The notes under the pieces are model-generated. The model saw only the letters and a list, made by a program, of their open reading frames with translations, was not told where the DNA came from and did no database searches. Both the position numbers and the translations under genes were made by a program. Positions 1-9,820 of a stretch of 64,000 bases of DNA are shown here, piece by piece. Source of the DNA: Methanoplanus limicola DSM 2279 (GTDB lineage Archaea; Halobacteriota; Methanomicrobia; Methanomicrobiales; Methanomicrobiaceae); the NCBI RefSeq assembly GCF_000243255.1, contig NZ_CM001436.1:3021175-3085174 (forward strand), in the 5' to 3' direction. Numbering within the stretch: position 1 is the stretch's first letter; each line of letters begins with the position of its first letter.

Positions 1-35
1 AATTTCTATAATTATCTGAGTAAAACAAAACCTGT

Positions 36-43
36 AAAAAAAA
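36..43 (-). terminator. T-run after surface protein gene
   Basis: A run of eight A on the plus strand (T8 on the minus strand) lies about 70 bases beyond the stop of the minus-strand surface protein gene. Oligo-T on the coding strand is the usual archaeal termination signal. No hairpin was seen, so the assignment is weak. Confidence 0.3.
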
Positions 44-113
44 GAATTTAAATTTCTTGGATAGGCCTTCCCAGCCTTTTACTTATTTATTTATTCCTTT
101 TTTTTTCAGCAGC

Positions 114-3100
114 TTATTTATTCTCCGGCTTTCTGAACCGGTAAACAACACCACATACCGCAATTATCGCAAAGACTGCAATTACTGCAAATACAACACT
201 GCTGCCGGATGCTTTTGCAGGTGTATCTGCACCGTTTACTGTCTGCTCGACATTGGTCTGCGGTCCTGAGCTTATTCCGGAATCCGGCTCTGCGGATGGA
301 GTTGTTCCGGATGAAACAGCGGAGGAAGATGCCGCTCCCTTCTCAGCCGTTACTGCAAAGAGGCTGAATGAAGGTGTGTCTGCGAAGAATTTATAACCGG
401 AATCTGTCTCGCCGTTTGCTACGGTTGAGAGCATGACCCAGGTCTCGGAGTCTTCGTCATAGCGGTACATCTTAACCCCTGAATCTGAAGAGCCGACAGA
501 TGAGAGCCACCCCTTGTCAACGCTGAACTTCAGGGTTGCCATCTGCATGCTGCCTTCAGGTGCAAGATATTCATTAATCTGTATGTACTGGTAAACCTCA
601 CCCGGAGCTTCGTCAATTCCGGACGGCTTTGAGACCTTTTCGGATGTGAGCATCATCTCAGGAATTTCAGCGGATGCTAGAAGCTCAACTGATGAGATTG
701 CAGTCTCACCAAGGGTAAATACTCCGGTTTTCCCTGCTCCGATGCTGTCAATACGGCTTGTGCCGATTGAGCTTGAGCCTCCGCCGCCTGATGACGAGGA
801 AGAGGAGGAAGAACCGGTTGATGTTCCCGGGGACGGTGTTGACGCCGTACTTGTAGCTGAGAGACCAAATACCGACAGGCCGTTTGGTGATACTGCCTCA
901 AAGGTCTCCATTACACCGTCAAATGCTATGGATTTCGTATCCAGGATCTCTTTTGTCCCGTCTTCTGCACAGCGGATAATCTTTATGGATTCATTTCCGC
1001 CGTGTGCATCAACCCATGCCTTATCTGCTGAAAGGCGTATTACTGCCGATTCAACATCGTTTCCGTTTGCGAGGTTCTGCCTGACAACTGTTAATGTGCA
1101 GGCGACCGCATCAACCTTAAGCCCGTCTCCGGAGGCGGCAAGCTGGAATGCAGCATTCTGGTCTGATGTAGCTCCGTCCATTAAGGAAGAATCCACACCT
1201 GCCCCGTCAGGGATATCATTAAGATTTACAACCAGAGAACCGGACACATTTCCTGCACTGCAGTTGCATTTCATGAGATTTTCGGTTTTAAGCTGAACGG
1301 ATTTGACTGTTCCGGTGATCTGGTCTCCGGTTACTGCCATGTCGCTGTCATACTCAATCACGAGATCGTAATTTGCACGTGAGATTGTGACATTGTTGCC
1401 GTTCTGAGTGGTTTCAGTCAGGGTAGTGTTAACCGTTGCAGTCTGTTTTCCGCCTGCACCGGTTTTCACACCAAGACCCTTAAAGTTCAGGGTTGTGTTC
1501 TGTGATTCCGGTGCAACTTTACCTTCGGAAATAATCCTGTAATCGGAGTATGTACCTGTCAGCGGGTGATAGTCATATACTCCGTCTTCCTCAAGCGGTG
1601 TCTCTCCAATACCGTCACCATTGGTATCAAATCCTGAATAAATGTTGTAACTGTTACCTATGAAATCGGTGAAAGTCTCACCATTGTATTCATAGGTGTA
1701 CTGTGTGGTTGAATTGAGGGTTGGAATTGCAGCATAAAGAAGACCCCCAGTATTCAATTCATTGATTGTAATATTATTGCCATAAATATCAATTTTTGAT
1801 TTAATAGAACGCAAATATAGCACATAAGGTGCACTAGATTCAATTAAATCATTACCATGTATTGAAATATCCCCAGTTGGTGCATATACCATAATGATAC
1901 CATATTTACCTCCGCCACTCAATTTGTCTCCTGATATTTCAATGTCACTACCGGTTCTAAAGATCTTTATAGAATCTGTAGTGGAATAAATTGTATTGTT
2001 TAAGATCTTAGCTGATCTTACATCAACGCCGCCACCATAAGCAGATATACCAACCAGTACATTTGAGATATTATTATCCGAAATCGTAATATTATCACAG
2101 ACTACTGGCATTATTCCTACCGAACTTTCTGAATTCCCAACAATATTATTTCCAGACACACATATAAATGAACCACTGACTAATTCAACTCCAGGGCTTA
2201 CGGACATTGTAATATTATTATTAGAAATTGTGGAATTTCTAAATTCCTCAACACAGATATTACTTTTAGAGATAAAGGTATTATTTTTGATTGTACAATT
2301 CTCAGTTGTAGATGTTTGAAACGAATGTGGACTTGAGAAAAAATTCTCTGAAATTATACAATTATCAGAACCACTAATCTTCAGGCTTCCCTCTGAAGCA
2401 ATACTTGCATCAGGCAAACCAGATATATTAAATCCTGTAATCTGCACATTGTCTGCAGTCACTGTAACTGCCCATTCTTCGCGATTATAATTTTTAATAG
2501 CAGTTGAATCATAACCATTCTCAGATATTAACCTAATTTCCTTGTCAATTGTTATTTTTTCGGAATAAACACCATCCCTGACAACAATTAGATCTCCATC
2601 TCTTACATAGTCAATAGCAGCCTGAATTGTCTTAAAATCACCATTTCCAGCCAAGTCTACATACCATGTCTTTGAACCTGGAGAATTATCTATAACAGTT
2701 ACAGTCACAGACCCGCCAACTGATTTATATGCTGCAATAACATCCGTTTCGCCGGCATTAATTGGAGTGAAAAGACCATCCTGATCTATTGAACCCACAG
2801 AGCTGTCAGATACTGACCATGTAAATGGAATATATTCAATTTCCTGATCATCAGGTCCATATGCAGTTGCAGCAAACTGTATTGATTCACCTCCTGCTAA
2901 CGTTTTCAGAGAATCTGAGGATAAAACAATTTTTCTAACATCAGGTGGGAATTCAATTGAAATTTCAGAGATTTCTTCAATATTCCTGCCAAAGTTAGCA
3001 ATTGCAGACCCTGTAAGCTTCAGTGGCCAGTAGGTTCTTCCATCTACAGGAGTTTCCGGAATTTCATAACCATCCATTATATAGGCTAAAAAGAATGTTT

Positions 3101-5522
3101 TGTCTGTATCAAGAAGCTCACGGCTGGTAATAATAATATTCTTACTGTTACCCGATGCCTTACCTGTAATCGTAATATTATAATCAAGATTTGCAAGAGT
3201 CTCATTGAAACCTGATGGATTACTGTCATCCACAAGACCAATGACTTTTGAGAGATTTACTCCTTCCCAGAAGATGTTTCTGTTATCAGTATATGACTCA
3301 AGACCTCCGGATGATAATTCAGTTATCTTTGAACGGGTAAGTGTACTGTTCACTGCCCCAATAAGAGAAACAGACCAGTCCGGACGTGGCTTAATTGTTA
3401 CAGTTGCATTTCCTGAAATGCTTCCGTTTGTTGCTTTAATAATAGTTGTTCCTTCAGAAAGACCGGTGAATTCCCCGGCATTATCAATTGTTCCCACTGA
3501 GAGTTCACTGCTTGTCCATGTATAGGTTAATGGAGTTATCTCATCACCAAACTGGTCATAACCGGTCGCTGAAAAAGTACAGTTCTCTATATGATCAGTG
3601 TACATCACAATCTCAGACGGATCTAATGTAATCGTTGTCAACACTATCTCAACAGGATCACTTACAGTTACTTCCGCAGTCTGGGAAGCACCTTTTGCAG
3701 AAGCAGTAATTGTTGTGCTGCCTACTGAAACAGGAGTGAATAAACCTTCATCATTAATTGTTCCGACACCGGCATCACTGCTTGACCATGTTATAGGCGC
3801 TCCTGATATAACACTGCCTTCCGAATCATAAGCAGTTGCAGTGAACTCCTTTTTCCCGTTTAACGGAACATTAGCTGTGGAAGGTGATATTGTAACAGAT
3901 GCAGCATCCGGAAGCGGCGTTCCCGATACATACCATCCGCTCCAGTGTCCTGTGCTTGTCAGGCGGTTTGTCCACTCAGTTGTATTATATACAATATCAC
4001 TCATGCTTGAGCCAAGAACATTTCTGGCATAGCCGTAAACATTGAAGGCCAGCATAGTGTTGAGATTTTCAGCTTCATACCTGATTCTAAGTGTCTCTTC
4101 CGTTAAGACACCACCATTAAGATCCACGAGCATAATGCTGAATTTGTTGGATGTATCACTTACATCCTGGTTCGGGAAGATCGGGTACTGGATATTCACA
4201 GCCGGACGCCATGTCTGTGGCCCATAGATCAGATCGTCTTTGTCAAACCACTCATCAACTGTAGCATCATTATAGATTATATCCTGTAGTGCAGGAGGCA
4301 GGTGAGGTGTTGAATTAGGTGTCCACTGGTACCCGTCTGCATGGATACGCAGGCGGAAGTCATCCGGAATAGTTCCGTTGACCGCGACCATCAGGAGAAT
4401 GTTATCCTGGTAACCTCTTCCTCCTGTTGTGGAGACATAGAATGTACCTGAGAGATCATTTGTATATGTAATCTGCCCGTAATTGACAAAATAACCATCA
4501 GAACCACGGCTGTCATTTGTAATATGCAGGGAATTTTCACCGCCGCCATTCCATTTTATACGATAAGTCTGGTTGCCCCAGCAATTGTAATAGGCACCTT
4601 CAGCATTCGCGACTTTAAGATAGACGTTGTCAACCGCAGGTATGACTCCGCCGAAAGATTCCTCGGCTGAGATGGAGGAAATTACCTCAGTTATTGTTTT
4701 TTGTTCTGCTGTCGGCTCAGGCGTAGGTTCTAATGTATGTTCCGGTGTAGGCTCTGATGTCGCCTCCGGAATTTCAGCCCCGGATACAGTGACTGCTGCA
4801 TCGGCAGAGAAATCTCCAGCAGTTGCAGTGACAGTAACAGTTCCCTCTGCAAGAGCAGTGAAAAGACCGGTGCTGTCAATAGTTCCGACCGTTTCATCGC
4901 TTACAGCCCAGGTAAACTCAGCATCTGCGACCTCTGAACCGGATTCATTGAAGGCTGATGCAGTGAATAACTGCTCATCTCCGATGATAAGTTCAGATTC
5001 GGAAGGTGAAACTTCTACAGGGAATACTTCTGAAAGATTTTCAGGAGATTCTTCCTCTGGAGATTCTTCATCCGGATTGCCGGATTCAGACTCACTTTCA
5101 GTCTCAGTAACAGACTCAGATTCGGATTCATCTTCAGACACTGTAATATTACATCCTGAGTTAAGTTCACCGCAGAATACCGTTACAGTTGAAGTTCCGG
5201 GTGACAGAGCAGTGAAAAGTCCTGCGCTGTCAACCGTTCCGACCGTTTCATCGCTGCTTTCCCAGATTAATCCGGTACAGGAGGTTTCCTGACCTTCAGA
5301 ATCATAGGCGGCTGCTGTAAGCTGTACTGTATCCTCAATGAGGATGTCGGCAGAAACAGGTGTAATTTCGAGATAAGAAATCCCGGCAGTGACCTGTTCC
5401 GTGCCTGAAATATCACCTGTACTTAAAGCCGTTTCCGCCCCAAAAACCGGAGATACGGCAAAAAGCACAAGTAAAAATGCCAGAAGGCATGTTTTTTTCA
5501 GACCATTGTTCAATCCATTCAT
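114..5522 (-). CDS. Giant modular surface protein (Big_2, DUF3344, NosD, PGF-pre-PGF)
   Basis: About 1800 residues, secreted and C-terminally anchored. A signal peptide (about 1-30, ending in VFGAE) is followed by Big_2-type Ig domains, recognisable by recurring 'SS(D/E)xxVGTxDxxGLFT' strands near 50-132, 165-248, 590-675, 680-770 and 905-985. There is a Ser/Glu-rich spacer near 133-165, a TPEPT linker near 255-275, a DUF3344 module near 300-590, a NosD/parallel beta-helix segment near 990-1330, a Gly/Ser linker, a PGF-pre-PGF-like domain near 1600-1720, and a final membrane helix with basic tail. I chose the ATG at 5522; a TTG lies one codon earlier. The same module set recurs in the minus-strand protein ending at 10565. 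The beta-helix segment is much more AT-rich than the rest of the gene. Likely role is cell envelope or adhesion; substrate unknown. Confidence 0.85.
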   Translation of the reverse strand: MNGLNNGLKKTCLLAFLLVLFAVSPVFGAETALSTGDISGTEQVTAGISYLEITPVSADILIEDTVQLTAAAYDSEGQETSCTGLIWESSDETVGTVDSAGLFTALSPGTSTVTVFCGELNSGCNITVSEDESESESVTETESESESGNPDEESPEEESPENLSEVFPVEVSPSESELIIGDEQLFTASAFNESGSEVADAEFTWAVSDETVGTIDSTGLFTALAEGTVTVTATAGDFSADAAVTVSGAEIPEATSEPTPEHTLEPTPEPTAEQKTITEVISSISAEESFGGVIPAVDNVYLKVANAEGAYYNCWGNQTYRIKWNGGGENSLHITNDSRGSDGYFVNYGQITYTNDLSGTFYVSTTGGRGYQDNILLMVAVNGTIPDDFRLRIHADGYQWTPNSTPHLPPALQDIIYNDATVDEWFDKDDLIYGPQTWRPAVNIQYPIFPNQDVSDTSNKFSIMLVDLNGGVLTEETLRIRYEAENLNTMLAFNVYGYARNVLGSSMSDIVYNTTEWTNRLTSTGHWSGWYVSGTPLPDAASVTISPSTANVPLNGKKEFTATAYDSEGSVISGAPITWSSSDAGVGTINDEGLFTPVSVGSTTITASAKGASQTAEVTVSDPVEIVLTTITLDPSEIVMYTDHIENCTFSATGYDQFGDEITPLTYTWTSSELSVGTIDNAGEFTGLSEGTTIIKATNGSISGNATVTIKPRPDWSVSLIGAVNSTLTRSKITELSSGGLESYTDNRNIFWEGVNLSKVIGLVDDSNPSGFNETLANLDYNITITGKASGNSKNIIITSRELLDTDKTFFLAYIMDGYEIPETPVDGRTYWPLKLTGSAIANFGRNIEEISEISIEFPPDVRKIVLSSDSLKTLAGGESIQFAATAYGPDDQEIEYIPFTWSVSDSSVGSIDQDGLFTPINAGETDVIAAYKSVGGSVTVTVIDNSPGSKTWYVDLAGNGDFKTIQAAIDYVRDGDLIVVRDGVYSEKITIDKEIRLISENGYDSTAIKNYNREEWAVTVTADNVQITGFNISGLPDASIASEGSLKISGSDNCIISENFFSSPHSFQTSTTENCTIKNNTFISKSNICVEEFRNSTISNNNITMSVSPGVELVSGSFICVSGNNIVGNSESSVGIMPVVCDNITISDNNISNVLVGISAYGGGVDVRSAKILNNTIYSTTDSIKIFRTGSDIEISGDKLSGGGKYGIIMVYAPTGDISIHGNDLIESSAPYVLYLRSIKSKIDIYGNNITINELNTGGLLYAAIPTLNSTTQYTYEYNGETFTDFIGNSYNIYSGFDTNGDGIGETPLEEDGVYDYHPLTGTYSDYRIISEGKVAPESQNTTLNFKGLGVKTGAGGKQTATVNTTLTETTQNGNNVTISRANYDLVIEYDSDMAVTGDQITGTVKSVQLKTENLMKCNCSAGNVSGSLVVNLNDIPDGAGVDSSLMDGATSDQNAAFQLAASGDGLKVDAVACTLTVVRQNLANGNDVESAVIRLSADKAWVDAHGGNESIKIIRCAEDGTKEILDTKSIAFDGVMETFEAVSPNGLSVFGLSATSTASTPSPGTSTGSSSSSSSSGGGGSSSIGTSRIDSIGAGKTGVFTLGETAISSVELLASAEIPEMMLTSEKVSKPSGIDEAPGEVYQYIQINEYLAPEGSMQMATLKFSVDKGWLSSVGSSDSGVKMYRYDEDSETWVMLSTVANGETDSGYKFFADTPSFSLFAVTAEKGAASSSAVSSGTTPSAEPDSGISSGPQTNVEQTVNGADTPAKASGSSVVFAVIAVFAIIAVCGVVYRFRKPENK

Positions 5523-5730
5523 CAAAAAACTCCATGGCTACACATCATATAAGTTAAATTAATCAAATTAATTTAATTAATATAATATTCGGCCAACAAT
5601 AATTAACAAATTTTTATCTGATATTTATTAAATATAAGAGTTCCGAAATCAGATTCCGGAATATAGCCCTAGCACATATAAATTGAAATTAATGTACAAA
5701 AAAAGAAAATTTAAAAGCTGGTATTAATTA

Positions 5731-6555
5731 TTAAAAATCAATAGTCCAGCAGCTGTTGCCTCCAAGTATATCAGAAAGCTTGTTGGTCCATGAAACACCC
5801 TGGCCACGTTTTGACTGATTGCAGTAGGCATATGCATCAAATACAGCATCACCATTATAATCTGAAATAGTATAATCCACCTTTACAGCACCATAATTAG
5901 TAAGGCTCTGTGCAGTATCATTGAGTGTTCCAAGATTCAGGTCAATAAAAATAAATTTGAACTCTTCGCCAGCAGACACATTCTGATTATTATAAACAGG
6001 ATAATTTGATAAAGAAGATGGGCGCCAACTGGATGTACCTCCTAAAAAGTCACTAGTATCAAATGTCTCACTGAAGTAATTTGCCTGATAAGAACCTGGA
6101 TTGGACGGTTTCAGACCATCACCAGTTGGTGTCCACTGATATCCTGACGTAGTAACTGTCAGACTCATAAATTCATTATTTAAATAATCTGAATTAGGTA
6201 CTGCAAACATCAAAATAGCATCATCATGATACTGTGTATCTGTGCTTGTATCTGTAATATAAAATGTTCCTGAATTACCCTTATTTGAGTAAACGTCACC
6301 TTCATAATCTGAATAATTATCAGAGATATGAATAGAGTTAAGTCCACCACCGGATTTTGTAAAGATGTAGTAGTAAGTCTCATTTCCGAAATGATCAAAT
6401 CTTGCCCCGGCATCATTTCCCACAGGAACATAGATTTGCTTATAACTTGAGAACGTATCCGTTGCCGAAACCGGCGTTATGCAGAGCATGAGCATTAAGA
6501 GAACTGCAGAGACAGTTGCTATGCCCAGTATACTTTTTTTGTTTTTTTGTGTCAT
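5731..6555 (-). CDS. Small secreted DUF3344-family protein
   Basis: 274 residues with a signal peptide (about 1-31, ending PVSA) followed by a single DUF3344-like domain and no membrane anchor. The domain has two blocks. Block A (about 59-140) contains the motif 'GGGLNSIHISDNY', a GTFYITDT strand and the landmark YQWTP. Block B (about 168-245) contains SSWRP, a FIFIDLN strand and a DAYAY strand. The same A-then-B order is seen in both giant surface proteins of this region. The gene has a strong Shine-Dalgarno (AAGGAGGT, six bases before the ATG) and its own promoter, so it is probably a monocistronic extracellular protein. Function is unknown. Confidence 0.8.
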   Translation of the reverse strand: MTQKNKKSILGIATVSAVLLMLMLCITPVSATDTFSSYKQIYVPVGNDAGARFDHFGNETYYYIFTKSGGGLNSIHISDNYSDYEGDVYSNKGNSGTFYITDTSTDTQYHDDAILMFAVPNSDYLNNEFMSLTVTTSGYQWTPTGDGLKPSNPGSYQANYFSETFDTSDFLGGTSSWRPSSLSNYPVYNNQNVSAGEEFKFIFIDLNLGTLNDTAQSLTNYGAVKVDYTISDYNGDAVFDAYAYCNQSKRGQGVSWTNKLSDILGGNSCWTIDF

Positions 6556-6580
6556 ATTTTACCTCCTTCACCATATGCGG

Positions 6581-6594
6581 AAATATATAAATTT
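6581..6594 (-). promoter_or_regulatory. TATA box for the small DUF3344 gene
   Basis: On the minus strand this reads AAATTTATATATTT, an archaeal TATA-like element about 26-39 bases upstream of the ATG at 6555. The predicted transcript start would fall only about ten bases before the start codon, just including the AAGGAGGT ribosome site (complement of 6561-6568). Confidence 0.5.
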
Positions 6595-6994
6595 AAATTT
6601 TGTTTTAAACTCGCCCATATCCCGCGAATGAAAAGGTTAAATTTACGTCAACAAACATAATCGCAAATATATCAATCAATAATATATGTTTAAAAAGATC
6701 GATTTATTAACAAGGAATAGATGACCAAGTAAGATAAATACATTTCTATTTCAAATTAAATGGAATTATTTTTGACAAAATAACCGCTCATAATAAAAAA
6801 ATCCAAAATTTATACAGAAAAATGAAAAATGAAAAATAATACTAATCCCGGAAAAGAGAGAACTCACAGGGTTCAAAGAATCCAATCGAAAAATCTGATG
6901 GAAAAACTAATTGGAAAAATCAGTAAATTCTGCTGGAATATCCAGTTTTATTCATATTATCCGGAGCTATCAATATCTCTGCATTTTTCTCTGA
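6595..6994. other. AT-rich intergenic region, no gene seen
   Basis: About 400 AT-rich bases lie between the promoter of the DUF3344 gene and the end of the ECF ATPase gene, both on the minus strand. A plus-strand reading frame of 68 codons from 6829 has no ribosome site and no recognisable features. I see no RNA gene or repeat here. Confidence 0.5.
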
Positions 6995-8485
6995 TTAACT
7001 GTCCCCGCCTGCAAGACACCCGTTCTCAAACCTGAGATAGCGGTCAGCACAAAGCCGGGCAAACTCCATGTCATGAGTAATGATGATAAACGTCTTACCT
7101 CTACCTTTCAGATCATTTATCGTCGAGGCCAGGTGCATCTTTAAAACTTTGTCAAGGCCGAGTGTAGGTTCGTCAAGAACAACTATGGGAGTATCCATAA
7201 TCATATGCCCTGCCATTGCAACCCTCTGCTTCTCACCCATCGAAAGCTTAAGCGGTCTGCCCTTCCTCCCAAGATGAGAGATATTCATAAGCTTCATTGT
7301 TTCATCAACAGAATTGTCTATCGCTCTTTTATCCATGCCGAGATTACGCGGCCCGAATGCAAGCTCAGCCTCAATAGTCTCCTCAAAGAGCTGATAATCC
7401 GCATGCTGTCCGAGAAGGGCAATATAATGTGCATTCTCCGAGACCGTCCTTCCGGCAATATCCTCACCAAAGAGGCGGACACAGCCGGAATCAGGTATTA
7501 AAAGACCATTCAGGTGTTTAATAAACGTACTCTTCCCCGAACCATTCGGCCCGCAGACAAATACAGCCTCACCCGGATAAAAAGAGGCATTGACAGAGAT
7601 AAGAGCCGGTCTTTTGCTGCGAGGATAGGTGTAGCAGAGATCAACTGCCTCCAGTACAGGAGAACAATCAGGACTGCCGGATACCTCACCTGAATCTGCC
7701 TTAAAGCCTTCAGTCCCCGATAACAATGAAATATCTGAGACATCTGACTTTCCGGAAAAGTCAGCAACAGGGCCGTCATACACAACCCTCCCGTCATCCA
7801 TGACAATGACCCGGTCCATAAAACCGGCAAGCAGATCAAGCCTGTGCTCAACGATCACAACCGCAATATCCCATTCATCACTCACAGTCCTGAGATTTTT
7901 AAGAAGTGATGCAGCAGAAGCTGTATCAAGACCGGACAAAGGCTCATCAAGAACAATAATCGCCGGCCGCATCACAAGAACAGATGCAATGGCAACCTTC
8001 TGCCTCTCACCCCACGAAAGTTCTGATATCTCCCTGCCCCTCAGATGAGTGATATTTAAAACCGCAGAAACACCTGCAATCCTCTCCTCGATCTCTTCAG
8101 GAGAAATACCGGACTGCTCAGGCCCGAAAGCAATCTCGGAGTCAACCTCATTGGAAACAATCTGATAGTCAGGGTCCTGAAAGACAAAACCGACAATCCC
8201 GGAGAGATTCTGTATCGTAGTTCCGGACGTATCCAGACCATCAACAAAGACCCGTCCTTTTATCTTCCCATGACCGGAATGCGGAATTAAACCGATAAAT
8301 GTCTGAATAAGGGTTGACTTCCCCGAACCGCTCGGCCCGGTGAGAACAACCCTCTCTCCCCTCATTATCTCAAGGCTGACCCCTGATATCGCCTCTTTTT
8401 TCCTTTCAGATAAAGAACGGGGATATGAATATGATAAAGACTCCACCAGAATCAGCGGATTATCCTTCCTTTTCACCGATAACAC
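6995..8485 (-). CDS. ECF-type transporter ATPase, two fused ABC domains
   Basis: 496 residues with two complete ABC ATPase domains in one chain, like EcfA-EcfA' or YkoD fusions. Domain 1 has Walker A GPSGSGKST (about 40), signature LSWGERQKV and Walker B VLDEPLSGLD. Domain 2 has Walker A GPNGSGKST, signature LSMGEKQRV and Walker B VLDEPTLGLD, then a conserved ITHDMEFA switch. It should power uptake of a vitamin or metal through the adjacent S component, whose gene it overlaps by 26 bases. A GTG at 8485 is used here as start; a second in-frame GTG lies at 8476. No T component (EcfT) gene is present nearby, so either it is encoded elsewhere or recruitment is shared. Substrate unknown. Confidence 0.85.
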   Translation of the reverse strand: MLSVKRKDNPLILVESLSYSYPRSLSERKKEAISGVSLEIMRGERVVLTGPSGSGKSTLIQTFIGLIPHSGHGKIKGRVFVDGLDTSGTTIQNLSGIVGFVFQDPDYQIVSNEVDSEIAFGPEQSGISPEEIEERIAGVSAVLNITHLRGREISELSWGERQKVAIASVLVMRPAIIVLDEPLSGLDTASAASLLKNLRTVSDEWDIAVVIVEHRLDLLAGFMDRVIVMDDGRVVYDGPVADFSGKSDVSDISLLSGTEGFKADSGEVSGSPDCSPVLEAVDLCYTYPRSKRPALISVNASFYPGEAVFVCGPNGSGKSTFIKHLNGLLIPDSGCVRLFGEDIAGRTVSENAHYIALLGQHADYQLFEETIEAELAFGPRNLGMDKRAIDNSVDETMKLMNISHLGRKGRPLKLSMGEKQRVAMAGHMIMDTPIVVLDEPTLGLDKVLKMHLASTINDLKGRGKTFIIITHDMEFARLCADRYLRFENGCLAGGDS

Positions 8486-9002
8486 CCGCTCTTGTAAGCC
8501 TCCGGATAATTAAAACCGAAATCAGGCCTCCAAGCCCGCCAAAGATAATATGTGTAAATGAACTGATCCCAATTCCGACAATTATAAAAAACGGCTGAAC
8601 ACCCACAAAAAGCTGCAAAGAATAATTTATAACCATCTTAACGATATTCGCAACCGCACCGGTAATCACGCCTACAGCAATGGAGTCATAACGGTACGCA
8701 AACAGCACACTGCACACATCTGTGGCAAGACCGACACCCACAAATTTAAAGATATCAAAGAGATGAAGAGCGCCAATGCCGAAGAAAGATGACAGAAGAC
8801 CTGAAATCAGCCCGATATATATCCCTGCCCCCGGCTTTTTCACAATCGAAACTCCGACAATCAACGGAATAACCCAGAATATCCCGGAATGGCCGGGGAT
8901 GTGCACCGGAATTTTGAATATAATCTTCATTACAAAGACCATTGCACCGCAGATTGACATCAGGGCAATCTCATTCAGTGAAAAATACTTATCAATACGC
9001 AA
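8460..9002 (-). CDS. ECF transporter S component-like membrane protein
   Basis: 180 residues, almost entirely hydrophobic, with about five to six membrane helices and a short basic C-terminus. Size, topology and position directly before a double ECF ATPase fit a substrate-binding S component (YkoE/ThiW/MptE-like), which gives specificity to ECF importers. Substrate cannot be read from the sequence. It begins two bases after the end of the upstream gene (9005-9820) and overlaps the ATPase gene, so the set is one transcription unit. Confidence 0.7.
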   Translation of the reverse strand: MRIDKYFSLNEIALMSICGAMVFVMKIIFKIPVHIPGHSGIFWVIPLIVGVSIVKKPGAGIYIGLISGLLSSFFGIGALHLFDIFKFVGVGLATDVCSVLFAYRYDSIAVGVITGAVANIVKMVINYSLQLFVGVQPFFIIVGIGISSFTHIIFGGLGGLISVLIIRRLTRAGVIGEKEG

Positions 9003-9004
9003 AT

Positions 9005-9820
9005 TTATTCCCTCCTTACAAATGAGGTCTCAATATCAAGCCTGAAATCCTCAGGCTGCACCTCACTGACACAGACGACAATAAGCAGATCATCCACAAT
9101 ACTGCCGCCCGTATGGGTAATATAAAAACTTCCGGACTGCTCAGTGGTCTTAATAACACCACCCTTTATCCTCTCCTGGGTATTCTCATCGGTGATGTGA
9201 AGAGAACCGGCACCACCTGAGAGCGGATCAAAGTATATGAAGTAATAATACTCCTCCACTCCTTCATCAGTATCATACTCACCAGGCGGAAGAACAGCCA
9301 CATTATTCCACGAACTCATCGGTGAAGATGACGGAAGAGAACTGCCGGCAGCAGAATTTCCGGTAACATAATACGAAGAGGAGCCATAGCCGTCCTGCTG
9401 GTTTGTCCTGCATTTTGCAGTTACATCAAAACCGATAACATGAAAGGCAGCCGTACCTGCGAGGTTCTCAAATGAATAATTCACAAGCACGTTTCCCCTC
9501 CTGTGAAAGGATGGATTGCCGCCATACGGTGTCGCATTGGCTTTTACAAACATCAGGTACCATTCATTGTCCCCGTAAGGAGCATTTGAGATATTCATGG
9601 GAGTCTTATACGGCCTCCACTCCTGTGGCCCGTAATTGAAGTCGCCCGGGTAAAAGGTCTCCTTCATCCCGGCATCGGAGAGCGGGGTAATCTTATCGGG
9701 GCTTATACCCTTTACCCACTCCTCACCGCCGACCTGAAGGGCTAACATCGACCCTGCAAAGACAATCAGAACTGCAAGGGCAATACCAACCCTTCTTCTG
9801 AACTTATCTGTTCCGGTCAT
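9005..9820 (-). CDS. Membrane-anchored protein with permuted DUF3344 blocks
   Basis: 271 residues with an N-terminal basic stretch and one hydrophobic segment (about 10-30) that could be a signal peptide or anchor. The remainder holds both blocks of the DUF3344 domain but in reverse order compared with its neighbours. The block with QEWRP, a WYLMFVK strand and AAFHVIGFDV comes first (about 61-135). The block with YYYFIYF, a GSLHITDE strand, GSFYITHTGG and DDLLIVV comes last (about 190-265). A Ser/Gly-rich connector joins them. The start overlaps the stop of the DDTD gene (ATGA), and the end abuts the S-component gene. That operon context suggests an extracytoplasmic role linked to the ECF importer, for example ligand capture, but this is inference. 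Confidence 0.7.
   Translation of the reverse strand: MTGTDKFRRRVGIALAVLIVFAGSMLALQVGGEEWVKGISPDKITPLSDAGMKETFYPGDFNYGPQEWRPYKTPMNISNAPYGDNEWYLMFVKANATPYGGNPSFHRRGNVLVNYSFENLAGTAAFHVIGFDVTAKCRTNQQDGYGSSSYYVTGNSAAGSSLPSSSPMSSWNNVAVLPPGEYDTDEGVEEYYYFIYFDPLSGGAGSLHITDENTQERIKGGVIKTTEQSGSFYITHTGGSIVDDLLIVVCVSEVQPEDFRLDIETSFVRRE

Noticed and set aside
646-1296. Long plus-strand reading frame opposite the giant surface protein (216 codons)
   Set aside because: It is antisense to a well-supported gene with recognisable domains; its content (Pro/Ser/Thr-rich, DEEEEE run) mirrors the Gly/Ser linker on the other strand.
4627-5292. Plus-strand frame of 221 codons
   Set aside because: Antisense shadow of the Big_2/Ser-Glu-rich part of the surface protein; no ribosome site or domain.
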